Source of the DNA: Gaiellasilicea sp963765705
GTDB taxonomy: Bacteria > Actinomycetota > Thermoleophilia > Gaiellales > Gaiellaceae
Reading direction: 5' to 3'
Length of the DNA stretch: 64,000 nt
Assembly: GCA_963765705.1 (NCBI GenBank)
Contig: CAVXXJ010000009.1
Location: 186,001 to 250,000, forward strand
Shown here: positions 9,061 to 17,831 of the stretch, piece after piece
Layout: every line of letters starts with the position of its first letter
How positions within the stretch are numbered: position 1 is the stretch's first letter
Notes under the pieces: model-generated
Told to the model about the DNA's origin: nothing
The model's database searches: none
The model's input: the letters and a program-made list of their open reading frames with translations, nothing else
Program-made: the position numbers and the translations under genes

Positions 9061-10856
9061 AGGATCCCCCACTGCAGAAGATCCTGGTCGCAGTCGCGTG
9101 GCCGTATGCGAACGGACCTCGGCACATCGGTCACGTGGCGGGCTTCGGCGTCCCGTCGGACATCTTCGCCCGCTATCACCGGCTCCGGGGCAACGACGTG
9201 CTGATGGTCAGCGGCACCGACGAGCACGGCACGCCGGTCATGGTGGCCGCGGACGAGGCCGGAGTCTCGCCGCGTGAGCTCGCGGATCAGAACAACGACA
9301 TCATCCGCAACGACCTGCGCAACCTCGGGATGTCGTACGACCTGTTCACACGTACGACGACCGAGAACCACCACGAAGTCGTGCGCGATGTCTTCCGGAC
9401 CCTCTACGAGAGTGGGTTCATCGTCGAGCAGACGACCGTCGGCGCATTCTCCGCCGCCACCGGACACACGCTCCCCGACCGCTACATCGAGGGCACGTGC
9501 CCGATCTGCGGCTTCCCCCACGCGCGGGGCGACCAGTGCGACAACTGCGGCAATCAGCTCGATCCCGCAGACCTGATCGACCCTCGCTCGAAGATCGACG
9601 GCGAGCCACCGGTCTTCAAGGAGACGTCGCACCTCTTCCTCGACCTGCCGGCGTTCAAGGAGCAGCTGGCCGAGTGGATCGGCGTGCAGGAGCACTGGCG
9701 CTCGAACGTCCGCCGCTTCTCGCTCGAGCTCGTCAAGAACCTGAAGCCGCGGCCGGTCACGCGCGATCTCGACTGGGGCGTCCGCGTGCCCGTCCCGGGG
9801 TACGAGGAACGCGAGGACAAGCGCATCTACGTCTGGATCGACGCCGTCACCGGCTACCTCTCGGCTGCGATCGAGTGGGCGCGCAACCGCGGCACCCCCG
9901 ACGCGTGGCGGGACTGGTGGCAGAACCCCGACGCGCGCCACTACTACTTCATGGGGAAGGACAACATCGTCTTCCACAGCGTCATCTGGCCGGCACAGCT
10001 GCTCGGCTACGGCGAGGGAGGACAGTTCGGTGCCGGGCGGGGCCGTCTCGAGTTGCCGTACGACATCGTCAGCTCCGAGTTCCTGACGATGGAGGGCCGC
10101 CAGTTCAGCACCAGCCGCGGCATCGTCATCTACGTCGGCGACTTCCTCAGCCGCTACGACCCGGATCCGCTCCGGTACTTCCTCACCGCCGGCGGGCCGG
10201 AGACCCAGGACACAGATTTCACCTGGGCCGAGTTCGTCCGTCGCAACAACGACGAGCTTGTTGCCAACTGGGGCAACCTAGTCAACCGCACACTCACGAG
10301 CGGGTTCAAGAACTTCGGCGTCGTGCCGGAGCCGGGAGCGCTGAGCGACGGCGACAAGGCCGTGATCGAGGCAGTCGAGGCGGGCTTCGACGCCGCCGGC
10401 GGGCTGATCGAGCAGGCTCGCTTCAAGGCGGCGCTCGCCGAGACGATGCGGCTCGCGTCGCTCGTCAACGCCTACGTCAGCGAAGAAGCGCCGTGGGCGA
10501 CGATCAAGGACGATCGCGAGCGGGCCGGGACCGTGCTCTACGTCACCCTCCGCTGCATCGACAACCTGAAGACGCTCTTCACGCCGTTCCTCCCGTTCAC
10601 GTCGCAGACGCTGCACGAGTTGCTCGGCTACGACGATGTGATCGCGGGCGAGCTCGAGTTCCAGCGCATCGACGTGGAGGCCGTCCCGTACACAGTGCTC
10701 ACGGGCGACTACAAGAGCTGGGGCGGCGCCTGGCAGCCGAGCGCGCTGGAGCCCGGCCGCACGCTGCGAGAACCGCGCCCGCTGTTCCGGAAGCTCGATC
10801 CGGAGCAGGTCGTCGCCGACGAGCTCGCGCGAATGGCACGCGCCGCGGAAGCGTGA
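9057..10856 (+). CDS. metG: Methionine--tRNA ligase
   Basis: A complete 599-residue class I aminoacyl-tRNA synthetase. The catalytic HIGH motif is in ANGPRHIGHVAGFG near residue 23; the zinc knuckle has two CxxC pairs (CPICGFPHARGDQCDNCG); the KMSKS-loop position reads GRQFSTSRG, a diverged form; the anticodon-binding helical domain follows (NELVANWGNLVNRTL-like block). ATG at 9057 leads straight into the Rossmann fold. Its stop overlaps the tatD GTG by GTGA, opening the metG-tatD-rsmA-ispE run. No indels seen. Confidence 0.97.
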   Translation: MKDPPLQKILVAVAWPYANGPRHIGHVAGFGVPSDIFARYHRLRGNDVLMVSGTDEHGTPVMVAADEAGVSPRELADQNNDIIRNDLRNLGMSYDLFTRTTTENHHEVVRDVFRTLYESGFIVEQTTVGAFSAATGHTLPDRYIEGTCPICGFPHARGDQCDNCGNQLDPADLIDPRSKIDGEPPVFKETSHLFLDLPAFKEQLAEWIGVQEHWRSNVRRFSLELVKNLKPRPVTRDLDWGVRVPVPGYEEREDKRIYVWIDAVTGYLSAAIEWARNRGTPDAWRDWWQNPDARHYYFMGKDNIVFHSVIWPAQLLGYGEGGQFGAGRGRLELPYDIVSSEFLTMEGRQFSTSRGIVIYVGDFLSRYDPDPLRYFLTAGGPETQDTDFTWAEFVRRNNDELVANWGNLVNRTLTSGFKNFGVVPEPGALSDGDKAVIEAVEAGFDAAGGLIEQARFKAALAETMRLASLVNAYVSEEAPWATIKDDRERAGTVLYVTLRCIDNLKTLFTPFLPFTSQTLHELLGYDDVIAGELEFQRIDVEAVPYTVLTGDYKSWGGAWQPSALEPGRTLREPRPLFRKLDPEQVVADELARMARAAEA

Positions 10857-11596
10857 TCGACACCCACGCGCACCTGGATGCGCTCGAGGACGCGCGCGCC
10901 GCGGTCGAGCGGGCACACGAAGCGGGCGTGACGCGCGTGATCACGATCGGGACCGGAATCGCATCGTGTCGCGCCGCGCTCGCGATCGCCGAGGAGAACG
11001 AGGGCGTCTTCGCGGCGCTCGGGATCGACCCGCACCAGGCGGCCGACGAGGAGGCCGACCGCGCACCCGAGCTGCGCGAGCTCCTGCGCCATCCCAAGGC
11101 GGTCGCAGTCGGTGAGGCGGGCCTCGACTACCACTACGGCGGCGAGACCAAGAACGAGCAGCGCCGCCTCTTCGAGGTTCAGGTCGAGCTGGCGCGCGAC
11201 CTCGAGCTCCCGATCGTGATCCACACACGCGAGGCGAACGACGACACCGCCGCGATCCTCGCCGGGCACGACGGGACGGTGATCATGCACTGCTTCTCGG
11301 AGCCGGGGCTCCTCGCCGCCGGGCTCGAACGGCGCTGGTACTTCTCGTTTGCCGGAAACGTGACCTACCCGAAAGCGTCCGAGTTGCGCGAGGCCGCGGC
11401 GAGCGTCCCCGCCGACAGGATCCTCGCCGAAACGGACAGCCCTTATCTCGCGCCGCAGCCCCTGCGGGGGAGGCCGAACGAGCCGGCCTTCGTCGTGCAC
11501 ACAGTTGCCGCACTCGCCGCCGTCCGTGGGGAGGACACCGGCGAGCTCGCGGCACGGATCGATGCAAACGCAACCGCCGCCTTCTCGCTGCCGTGA
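10853..11596 (+). CDS. tatD: TatD-family metal-dependent hydrolase
   Basis: A 247-residue amidohydrolase-fold DNase-like protein. It begins VIDTHAHLDAL (HxH metal ligands), has AALGIDPHQA, AVGEAGLDYHYGG (metal-bridging Glu), LPIVIHTREA, TVIMHCFSE and the closing ILAETDSPYLAPQPLRGRPN, all family signatures. The GTG start overlaps the metG stop. metG-tatD-rsmA is a widely conserved bacterial order, which supports the start and the assignment. Confidence 0.95.
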   Translation: MIDTHAHLDALEDARAAVERAHEAGVTRVITIGTGIASCRAALAIAEENEGVFAALGIDPHQAADEEADRAPELRELLRHPKAVAVGEAGLDYHYGGETKNEQRRLFEVQVELARDLELPIVIHTREANDDTAAILAGHDGTVIMHCFSEPGLLAAGLERRWYFSFAGNVTYPKASELREAAASVPADRILAETDSPYLAPQPLRGRPNEPAFVVHTVAALAAVRGEDTGELAARIDANATAAFSLP

Positions 11597-11600
11597 CCCG

Positions 11601-12383
11601 ATGACCGTGGTCCCGAAGAAGCGGCTGGGCCAGCACTTCCTCGCGGACGGAAACATCCTGGACGTCATCGGCCGCCTCGCCGAGCTCGAGCCCGAGGACG
11701 TCGCCCTCGAGATCGGACCAGGCCTCGGCGTCCTGACCCGTTATCTCGCGGACCGGGTGCGCCATGTCCATGCGGTCGAGCTCGACCGCTCGCTCGCGCC
11801 GCACCTCCGGGAGCTCGACGAGCGCCCGAACGTCGACCTGCACTGGGGTGACGCGCTGACGCTCGACCTCGCCTCGCTCGAGCCTGCGCCGACGAAGCTC
11901 GTCGCGAACCTGCCGTACAACATCGCGACACCGGTCGTTGCCGAGAGCCTGACCGGGCTGCCGGGCGTCGAGCTCTGGTGCGTGATGGTGCAGCGGGAGG
12001 TCGCCGACCGCTTCTTCGCCGGGCCCTCGACCAAGGCGTACGGCGCCGTCTCCGTGCTCGTGCAGCTCGTCAGCCGCCGCACCGGCTTCCACCCTGTCGC
12101 CCGCACGGTCTTTCGGCCGCCGCCGAACGTCGACTCCGCACTCGTCGCCTTCCGTCGCGTGCCGCTGCCGGAGCGCTTCGAGCGGGTCAAGGCCGTCGTC
12201 GAGGCCTCGTTCGCGCACCGGCGCAAGACGCTGCCCAACTCGCTCGCGCACGCCGGGCTCGCCGACCGCAGCAGCGCGGCCGCAGCGCTCGAGGCGATCG
12301 GTCGGCTTCCGGAAACCAGGGCCGAGGCGCTCGAGCCGGCGGAGTTCGTGGCTCTCACCGTGGCCCTCTCCGAGGCGTTGTGA
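11601..12383 (+). CDS. rsmA: 16S rRNA (adenine(1518)/(1519)-N6) dimethyltransferase
   Basis: Dimethylates the two adenines in the helix 45 loop of 16S rRNA late in 30S assembly. 260 residues: KKRLGQHFLADGNIL, the SAM site LEIGPGLGVLTRYLAD, acidic VELDRSL, the catalytic NLPYNIATPVV (NLPY), and VQREVADRF. Starts four bases after the tatD stop and overlaps ispE by GTGA. Complete. Confidence 0.96.
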   Translation: MTVVPKKRLGQHFLADGNILDVIGRLAELEPEDVALEIGPGLGVLTRYLADRVRHVHAVELDRSLAPHLRELDERPNVDLHWGDALTLDLASLEPAPTKLVANLPYNIATPVVAESLTGLPGVELWCVMVQREVADRFFAGPSTKAYGAVSVLVQLVSRRTGFHPVARTVFRPPPNVDSALVAFRRVPLPERFERVKAVVEASFAHRRKTLPNSLAHAGLADRSSAAAALEAIGRLPETRAEALEPAEFVALTVALSEAL

Positions 12384-13198
12384 CGCGGGCCCCGGCTTCC
12401 GCGAAGATCAACCTCGCGCTCGTCGTCGGCCCGGCCCGCGAGGACGGGAAGCACGAGGTCGCGACGGTGCTGCAGCGGATCGACCTCGGCGACCGCGTCG
12501 CGATCGCGCCCGCGCCGACCCTGCAGGTGACCGGCTTCGCGGCCGACACGCTCGTTCGCGATGCGCTGACCGCGCTCGCCGAAGCTGCGCGCGTCGACCC
12601 TTGCTGGCGGGCGACGATCGCGAAGCGGATCCCGGTCGCAGCGGGCCTCGGCGGCGGCAGCTCCGACGCCGCGACGGCGCTCCGTCTCGCCAACGACACG
12701 CTTCCCGAACCGCTGTCCGGCGACCGCCTGCACGCGCTCGCGGCGACCCTCGGGGCGGATGTTCCGTTCTTCCTCGCGGCCGGGCCGCAGCTCGCACGCG
12801 GCGACGGGTCAGAGCTCGAGCCGCTCGAGTTGCCGCAGGACTACTGGGTCGTTCTCGCGCTTCCGGCCGGCGCGGGAAAGGAGTCGACCGCGGTCGTCTA
12901 CAAGAGCTTTGACGAGCGGGACGGCGCGCAGGGCTGGGACGAGCGGCGCGCCACTCTCGAGCGGGCACTCGCCGCTGTTCGTCGCCCCCGCGATCTCGCT
13001 GCGCTGCCCCCGAACGATCTTGTCTCCTCGCCGCTGGCCGCCGAGCTGATCCGCCTGGGAGCCTTCCGCGCCGATGTCAGCGGCGCAGGCCCCACCGTCT
13101 ACGGCCTCTTCCATCACCGTCGCCACGCGCAGGCGGCGCGGCGCGCCCTCCGGGGCGCGGCGCAGACCTGGCTGACCGTTCCCACCTGGTACGGCTGA
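12380..13198 (+). CDS. ispE: 4-diphosphocytidyl-2-C-methyl-D-erythritol kinase
   Basis: Fourth step of the MEP isoprenoid pathway. A GHMP kinase of 272 residues: SAKINLALVVG at the N-terminus, the glycine-rich phosphate loop PVAAGLGGGSSDAATAL, LGADVPFFLAAGPQLARG, and DVSGAGPTVYGLF. The GTG start overlaps the rsmA stop, as in many actinobacteria where rsmA and ispE are adjacent. Complete. Confidence 0.95.
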   Translation: MTRAPASAKINLALVVGPAREDGKHEVATVLQRIDLGDRVAIAPAPTLQVTGFAADTLVRDALTALAEAARVDPCWRATIAKRIPVAAGLGGGSSDAATALRLANDTLPEPLSGDRLHALAATLGADVPFFLAAGPQLARGDGSELEPLELPQDYWVVLALPAGAGKESTAVVYKSFDERDGAQGWDERRATLERALAAVRRPRDLAALPPNDLVSSPLAAELIRLGAFRADVSGAGPTVYGLFHHRRHAQAARRALRGAAQTWLTVPTWYG

Positions 13199-13214
13199 GC
13201 GGTACGGTTGGCGT

Positions 13215-13571
13215 GTGGATCGCCCGCTGACGATCGAGCACGGCCAGACCCGCTTCGGCCGCGCTCTACGTGAGAATCGCTTCCGGATCGCGCTCATCGT
13301 CGCGCTCGTCGAGGGCATCCTGGTCCTCATCGGCGAGATCCCCTGGTGGACGGCCGTGCTGATCGCGATCGGCGCCGTCGTGCTCTACGTCGGGGCCGGT
13401 AGGAAGTCGGGACGCCAGGAGGCGCGAGAGCTCACGTGGATCTTCGCCGTCTCCCAGTTGGCGGTCGTCCTCGTGCCCGCGCTCGCACTCGTCCTCACGG
13501 CCTTCGCCGTCGTCGCGCTGATCGTGATCGCAGTCGTCGCGCTGGTCGTCCTCCTCCGTGACCGCCGGTAG
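13215..13571 (+). CDS. Small multi-pass membrane protein, unknown function
   Basis: 118 residues, starting with GTG (DRPLTIEHGQTRFGRALREN), then about four hydrophobic helices (FRIALIVALVEGILVLIG; WWTAVLIAIGAVVLYVG; LTWIFAVSQLAVVLVPALAL; VVALIVIAVVALVVLL) and a basic end LRDRR. Lies 16 bases after ispE, ahead of tRNA-Gln. I recognise no characterised family. Confidence 0.75.
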   Translation: MDRPLTIEHGQTRFGRALRENRFRIALIVALVEGILVLIGEIPWWTAVLIAIGAVVLYVGAGRKSGRQEARELTWIFAVSQLAVVLVPALALVLTAFAVVALIVIAVVALVVLLRDRR

Positions 13572-13589
13572 GATGAAGCCCCCGAGCCA

Positions 13590-13660
13590 TGGGGCGTGGC
13601 CAAGCGGTAAGGCAACGGGTTTTGGTCCCGTGATCCCAGGTTCGAATCCTGGCGCCCCAG
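13590..13660 (+). tRNA. tRNA-Gln (anticodon TTG)
   Basis: The 7-bp acceptor stem pairs TGGGGCG (13590-13596) with CGCCCCA (13653-13659), with discriminator G at 13660. The anticodon arm is ACGGG/CCCGT with loop 13620-13626 and anticodon TTG at 13622-13624. The T arm CAGG-TTCGAAT-CCTG is canonical. CCA is not encoded. It sits between the membrane-protein gene and glmU. Confidence 0.96.
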
Positions 13661-13667
13661 TCTCCCT

Positions 13668-14990
13668 GTGACCGATACCTCATTGGCAGCCGTGGTGATG
13701 GCCGGTGGGCTCGGCACGCGCATGCGCTCCGCCGTGCCGAAGCACCTGCACCCGATCCTCGGCCGGCGCATGGTCGACTGGGTGCTCGAGGCGGCGCGGC
13801 CGCTCGACCCGGCGCCGCTCGTCGTCATCTCCTCGCCGGAGACCCGCGACGCGTTCGGCGACGTGCAGGTCGCCGTGCAGGAGCGCCCGCTCGGAACGGG
13901 TGACGCCGTCCGCTCGGCCCGCGAGGCCGTCGGAAGCGGTGCGGAGAGCCTGCTCATCCTCTCCGGCGATACGCCCCTCCTGACCGCGGATCTGCTCCAG
14001 GAGCTCGTCGCCACCCACCGGCGCGAGCAGGCCGCTGCCACCGTGCTCACCTTCGAGCCCGCCGACGTTCGCTCCTACGGCCGGGTCGTCCGCGCCGCGG
14101 ACGGCACCGTCCAGGCAATCGTCGAGGCAGGGGACGCGACGGAGGAGCAGCTCGCGCTCGCCGAGTGCAACTCGTCGATCTACGTCTTCCGCACCGAGAT
14201 GCTCTGGCCGGCGCTCGAGCGGCTGGAGCCGCACAACGCCCAGGGCGAGCTCTACCTCACCGACGCCGTTCGCGACCTCGTCGAGCGCGACGAGCGTGTC
14301 GTCGCGCACGTCGCCGCCGACGCGGCCGAGACCGAGGGCGTGAACACGCGAGCCGAGCTGGCGGACGCGGCCGCCGCGCTCCGCGACCGGATCAACCTCG
14401 CGCACATGCTGGCGGGAGTCACGATCACCGACCCGGCGACGACCTGGATCGAGCCCAGCGTCGAGCTCGAGCCGGACGCCGTCGTCGAGCCGTTCACGGT
14501 GCTCCGGGGGACGACGCGCGTCGCGGCCGGAGCCGAGATCGGACCCCACGCGGTGGTCATCGATGCCGAGATCGGCGCCGAGGCGCTGGTCGGGCCCTTC
14601 TGTTACCTTCGCCCCGGAACGGTTCTCGGACCGCGCTCGAAGGCCGGAACGTTCGTGGAGCTCAAGAAGGCGATCATCGGCGAAGGGACCAAGGTGCCCC
14701 ACCTCTCCTACATCGGGGATGCGGAGCTCGGGCAGGACACGAACATCGGCGCGGGCTCGATCACCGCGAACTTCCCGCACCGCCCGGGCCAGCCGAAGGG
14801 AAAGACGACGATCGGCGACAACGTCCGCGTCGCAGTGGACACTATGTTCGTTGCTCCGGTCACTGTTGGCGACGATGCGTGGACGGCGGCCGGGTCCGTC
14901 ATCACCGACGACGTCCCGGACAACACGCTCGCAGGCTTTCCCCCAAGGCAGGTCAACAAGGAGGGTCGCGGTGGAAAGCGTGACGATTGA
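13668..14990 (+). CDS. glmU: Bifunctional UDP-N-acetylglucosamine pyrophosphorylase / glucosamine-1-phosphate N-acetyltransferase
   Basis: Makes UDP-GlcNAc for peptidoglycan. The N-terminal nucleotidyltransferase shows VVMAGGLGTRMRSAVPKHLH, LGTGDAVRSAREA, LSGDTPLL and ECNSSIYVF; the C-terminal left-handed beta-helix shows the hexapeptide rungs and PHLSYIGDAELGQDTNIGAG, TANFPHRPGQPKGKTTIGDN with acetyl-CoA site residues. 440 residues, slightly short of the usual ~456. GTG at 13668 lies eight bases after tRNA-Gln. Overlaps prs by 20 bases. Confidence 0.96.
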   Translation: MTDTSLAAVVMAGGLGTRMRSAVPKHLHPILGRRMVDWVLEAARPLDPAPLVVISSPETRDAFGDVQVAVQERPLGTGDAVRSAREAVGSGAESLLILSGDTPLLTADLLQELVATHRREQAAATVLTFEPADVRSYGRVVRAADGTVQAIVEAGDATEEQLALAECNSSIYVFRTEMLWPALERLEPHNAQGELYLTDAVRDLVERDERVVAHVAADAAETEGVNTRAELADAAAALRDRINLAHMLAGVTITDPATTWIEPSVELEPDAVVEPFTVLRGTTRVAAGAEIGPHAVVIDAEIGAEALVGPFCYLRPGTVLGPRSKAGTFVELKKAIIGEGTKVPHLSYIGDAELGQDTNIGAGSITANFPHRPGQPKGKTTIGDNVRVAVDTMFVAPVTVGDDAWTAAGSVITDDVPDNTLAGFPPRQVNKEGRGGKRDD

Positions 14991-16033
14991 GCAGGCGCTT
15001 CCCGGCCTCGAGGGCCGGGAGTCCACACCGGCTCCGCAGCTGGCAGTCGGCCGCGCCGTCTTGCTGACGCCGCAAAAGCGCCTCGCCGTTGTGGCAGGCA
15101 GCTCGCACCCGCTGCTCGCGGAGAAGATCGCCGGCCACCTCGGCGTCGAGCTGACGAAGGTCGAGCGGGCGACGTTCGCGGACGGCTCGCCCTACTTCCG
15201 GTTCGAGGACTCCGTGCGCGGCGCGGACATGTTCATCGTCCAGACCGCCGCGCCGTCGATCGGCGAGCACCTGATGGAGCTCCTGATCATGATCAACGCC
15301 GCGAAGCTCGCGTCGGCGAAGCGGATCACGGCGGTCATCCCCTGGTACTTCTACGCGCGCCAGGACAAGAAGTCGCGGCCGCGTGAGCCGATCACCGCCC
15401 GCCTCGTCGCCGACTTGCTCGAGACAGCGGGCGTCGACCGCGTGATCACGATGGATCTGCACGCGGGCCAGGTGCAGGGCTTCTTCCGCATCCCGGTCGA
15501 CCACATGGTCGCGGTGCCGATGTTCGCGCAGTACATCCGCGACTACCTCGGCACCGAGGTCGAGCGTGTCGCCGTCGCCCCGGACACCGGGCGCGCGAAG
15601 CTCGCAGGCAAGTTCGCCGAGATGATCGGCGGCGGCCTCGTCGTCCTCAACAAGGAGCGCCCGGGCCACAACCAGGCGAAGGTCACGGGCGTGATCGGCG
15701 ACGTCGACGGCAAGGTCGCTGTCATGACCGACGACATCATCGACACCGCCGGGACCCTCTGCGCCGGCGCCGAGGCGCTCCGCGAGGCGGGTGCCACACG
15801 GGTGATCGCGTGCGCGACGCACGCTCTCTTCAACGATCCCGCGCTCGCAGCGGATCGGCGAGAGCGCCTTCGAGAAGGTCGTCGTCACGGACACCGTGCC
15901 GGTCGACGAGCTGGGCAAGCCGGCCAACGTCGAGGTGCTCTCCATCTCCGGCCTGCTCGCCGAGACGATCCAGAGCGTCTTCTCCGACGATTCGGTTTCA
16001 GCGATCTTCGCCGGGGAAAACCAGCTCTTCTGA
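14971..16033 (+). CDS. prs: Ribose-phosphate pyrophosphokinase, one frameshift
   Basis: Makes PRPP from ribose 5-phosphate and ATP. Shows LAVVAGSSHPLLAEKIAGHLG, FEDSVRGADMFIVQ, PWYFYARQDKKSRPREPITA (flexible loop), TMDLHAGQVQGFF, and the PRPP-binding VMTDDIIDTAGTLC. One indel near 15,850 (after ALFNDPAL) shifts the last ~60 residues, which resume cleanly (ESAFEKVVVTDTVPVDE) and end AGENQLF. GTG 14971 is preceded by a strong AAGGAGGG (14958-14965), which decides the start and lies inside glmU; the product then has a ~35-residue N-terminal extension. glmU-prs is a classic pair. Confidence 0.95.
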
Positions 16034-16206
16034 TGATTCTGCCGCGCAAGCTCCTCGGGCTGATCTACCTCGCCATCGGCATCTTCGTCGCGTACTCGAA
16101 GGACTACCTCGACAACGTCGAGACCCTCAAGCGCATCGTCTCGGCCGCGCTCGCGATCCTGCTCTGGCCGCTGCTGCTGATCGGCGTCGATCTCCACATC
16201 AAGTAG
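16033..16206 (+). CDS. Small membrane protein (57 residues)
   Basis: MILPRKLLGLIYLAIGIFVA with a second hydrophobic helix (IVSAALAILLWPLLLIGVDL) and end HIK; two predicted membrane spans. Its ATG shares a base with the prs stop (TGATG), so it is translationally coupled to prs. No known family recognised; small genes of this type are common behind housekeeping operons in this group. Confidence 0.7.
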   Translation: MILPRKLLGLIYLAIGIFVAYSKDYLDNVETLKRIVSAALAILLWPLLLIGVDLHIK

Positions 16207-16230
16207 TCGGAGGGATGGGCGGAAAAGCTG

Positions 16231-16683
16231 CTACTTGAGGATTCGTGTGGGAACCCCGTGCCGCGCAAGTATCCGCAGCGTCTCGGGAGTTGCCACACGG
16301 GGAAAGTCCTCGCCACTGATGCGCATCTTTACGACCGCACGACGGCCTCCGGTCGCAGGGTAGAACCACCCGTGTTGGTTCGCCTCGTTCGGCCGCGTCG
16401 GTACTGGCTTCGCGGGCACGCCCCAGAAGAGCGCAAGGTCGTATCGAGGGCGATTGTCTCGCCAGCCTGATGTTGGCCGACGGGCGTGGAGCAGGCTGGT
16501 CAGGAAGACGAGATTCTCCGTCCAATTGCCGAGCGTTGCAGGGCGCTGGAGCCCCGGGCCGCTGACCAGGATGTAGCGCGGCGCGGCAGCCTGGGCGGGA
16601 ACCGCCACAACGCCGGCGGCCAGCAGAGCCGCGATGAGAATCGAGATGCGCGCCGGCGTAGGCGTCATCAGCCGGTTGTACAC
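16231..16683 (-). CDS. Hypothetical secreted protein
   Basis: 150 residues with a signal peptide (SILIAALLAAGVVAVPAQA, predicted cleavage after AQA). The mature part has TENLVFLTSLLHARRP, NQHGWFYPATGGRRAVVKMR and ends ARHGVPTRILK. The alternative start MTPTPARIS (16668) is more typical for a signal peptide. Base composition is noticeably less GC-rich than the flanking housekeeping genes and the gene stands alone on the minus strand, which suggests accessory origin. No family recognised. Confidence 0.6.
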   Translation of the reverse strand: MYNRLMTPTPARISILIAALLAAGVVAVPAQAAAPRYILVSGPGLQRPATLGNWTENLVFLTSLLHARRPTSGWRDNRPRYDLALFWGVPAKPVPTRPNEANQHGWFYPATGGRRAVVKMRISGEDFPRVATPETLRILARHGVPTRILK

Positions 16684-16720
16684 CGACTACGGGATGCTGG
16701 TTCCCCATCAGTCTCGCCAA

Positions 16721-17029
16721 TTTCGCCAATCCCCTCCGAGGAGGCTACGAAGTACCGAGGCATCGAGCGCGTCCGGCTTCACGCCGACCTGAAGATGCTC
16801 GGACGCCTCAGCCTCTGACGCGAGCGCGGGCCGTTCCGCTCGCATCGGCGTACCCCGCTATTCTCCACGTTGATGGACGGTCTTCAGAACGACCCGATGC
16901 ACCCGGCGTTCTCGTCGCGGCCACCACTTTGGCTCTCGCTGGCAAAGGGCGCTATCGGCGTCCTGATCCTCCTAGGCATACTCATCTACGCCCTAGTCAG
17001 GTAGTCGCCCGCTATTTTCGCCAATCCCT
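16721..17029. repeat. Two copies of a short direct repeat flanking a 43-codon ORF
   Basis: The word TTTCGCCAATCCC-CTCC occurs at 16721-16736 (with an extra C) and at 17015-17029, about 290 bases apart, on either side of the small ORF at 16873. The lower GC of the interval and the repeats could be traces of a small inserted element, but no transposase or target duplication is visible. Confidence 0.3.
16873..17004 (+). CDS. Tiny single-pass membrane protein (43 residues)
   Basis: ATG at 16873 reads MDGLQNDPMHPAFSSRPPLW, then a hydrophobic helix (KGAIGVLILLGILIYALV) and Arg before TAG at 17002-17004. A short polar, proline-containing N-terminus with one C-terminal helix is a plausible tail-anchored microprotein. 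No clear ribosome binding site and no known family, so coding status is tentative. Confidence 0.4.
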   Translation: MDGLQNDPMHPAFSSRPPLWLSLAKGAIGVLILLGILIYALVR

Positions 17030-17031
17030 CC

Positions 17032-17064
17032 AGTAACAGACTGTTACTAGCGTTGCGCTACAAT
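17032..17064 (+). promoter_or_regulatory. Putative rplY promoter with palindromic operator
   Basis: A perfect 8+1+8 palindrome, AGTAACAGACTGTTACT (17032-17048), lies eleven bases before a good -10 hexamer TACAAT (17059-17064), with the rplY GTG at 17073. The palindrome occupies the -35 position, where no TTGACA-like hexamer is visible. This is the arrangement of a repressor or activator operator; the factor is unknown. Confidence 0.5.
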
Positions 17065-17072
17065 CCGCCGCC

Positions 17073-17831
17073 GTGGCCGGCGACAGATTTCGTCTCGAGG
17101 TAAAGGAACGCGAACGGCTCGGGTCACCCGAGTCGCGGCGCCTGCGCAAGCAGGGGTTCGTTCCCGGCGTCCTCTACGGCAAGACCGGCGCGAAGGCCTT
17201 CGTCGTCAGCGAGCGTGACCTCCGGACCGCGCTGACCGGCGCGTCGGGCCTGCACGCCGTGCTCGACGTCGTGCTCGAGGGTCAGGACTCGACGCACTCG
17301 TCGATCCTGAAGGAGTACCAGCGCGATCCGATCCGCGGCCACGTCCGCCACATCGACCTGCTGGAGGTCCGGCTCGACGTCGCGATCCAGGCGACCGTCA
17401 ACGTCCACCTGCACGGCGCCGAGGAAGCACCCGGCGTCAAGGAGGGTGGTGTGCTCTCGCAGCCCAGCTCGACGCTCAACGTCGAGGCGCTGCCGATGGA
17501 GGTCCCGGAGAGCATCGAGGCCGACGTCAGCCGTATGGAGATGGGCGACGCGCTCCGGCTGGAAGACCTGCCGACGATCGAGGGCGTCACGTTCCTCGAC
17601 GACCTCCACGAGACCGTCATCGCCACCGTCTCGGCGCCGATCGCCGAGGTGCGAGCCCGAGGGCGCGAGGAGGGCGAGGAGGCGCGAGCGAGGGCGAGGG
17701 GAGGCGCGAGGTGCGCCGAGGGCGAGGCAGCCGAGGGCGAGAGCCGCCGCCGGGCGGCGGACGCCCGACTGCGGGCGACGCGCGGCGAGGCCGAGCTCCG
17801 GCTCCGCCTCGGAACGAGCGAGCCCCACTGA
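17073..17831 (+). CDS. rplY: 50S ribosomal protein L25/general stress protein Ctc
   Basis: Binds 5S rRNA. The L25 domain (LEVKERERLGSPESRRLRKQ, FVPGVLYGKTGAKAF, SSILKEYQRDPIRGHVRHID) is followed by the Ctc-type C-terminal beta domain (VNVHLHGAEEAPGVKEGGVL, LEDLPTIEGVTFLDD). After residue ~195 (IAEV) the tail is low-complexity, and a probable indel near 17,650 turns an expected Glu-rich tail into Arg-rich sequence, so the last 60 residues are unreliable. The nominal stop overlaps the pth ATG as TGATG. rplY-pth is a conserved pair. Confidence 0.92.
   Translation: MAGDRFRLEVKERERLGSPESRRLRKQGFVPGVLYGKTGAKAFVVSERDLRTALTGASGLHAVLDVVLEGQDSTHSSILKEYQRDPIRGHVRHIDLLEVRLDVAIQATVNVHLHGAEEAPGVKEGGVLSQPSSTLNVEALPMEVPESIEADVSRMEMGDALRLEDLPTIEGVTFLDDLHETVIATVSAPIAEVRARGREEGEEARARARGGARCAEGEAAEGESRRRAADARLRATRGEAELRLRLGTSEPH

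Noticed and set aside
13680..15026. A 448-codon open frame antisense to glmU
   Set aside because: Shadow of glmU; no family resemblance.
15840..15860. Programmed frameshift in prs
   Set aside because: No slippery heptamer with downstream structure; the same kind of break occurs in many unrelated genes here.
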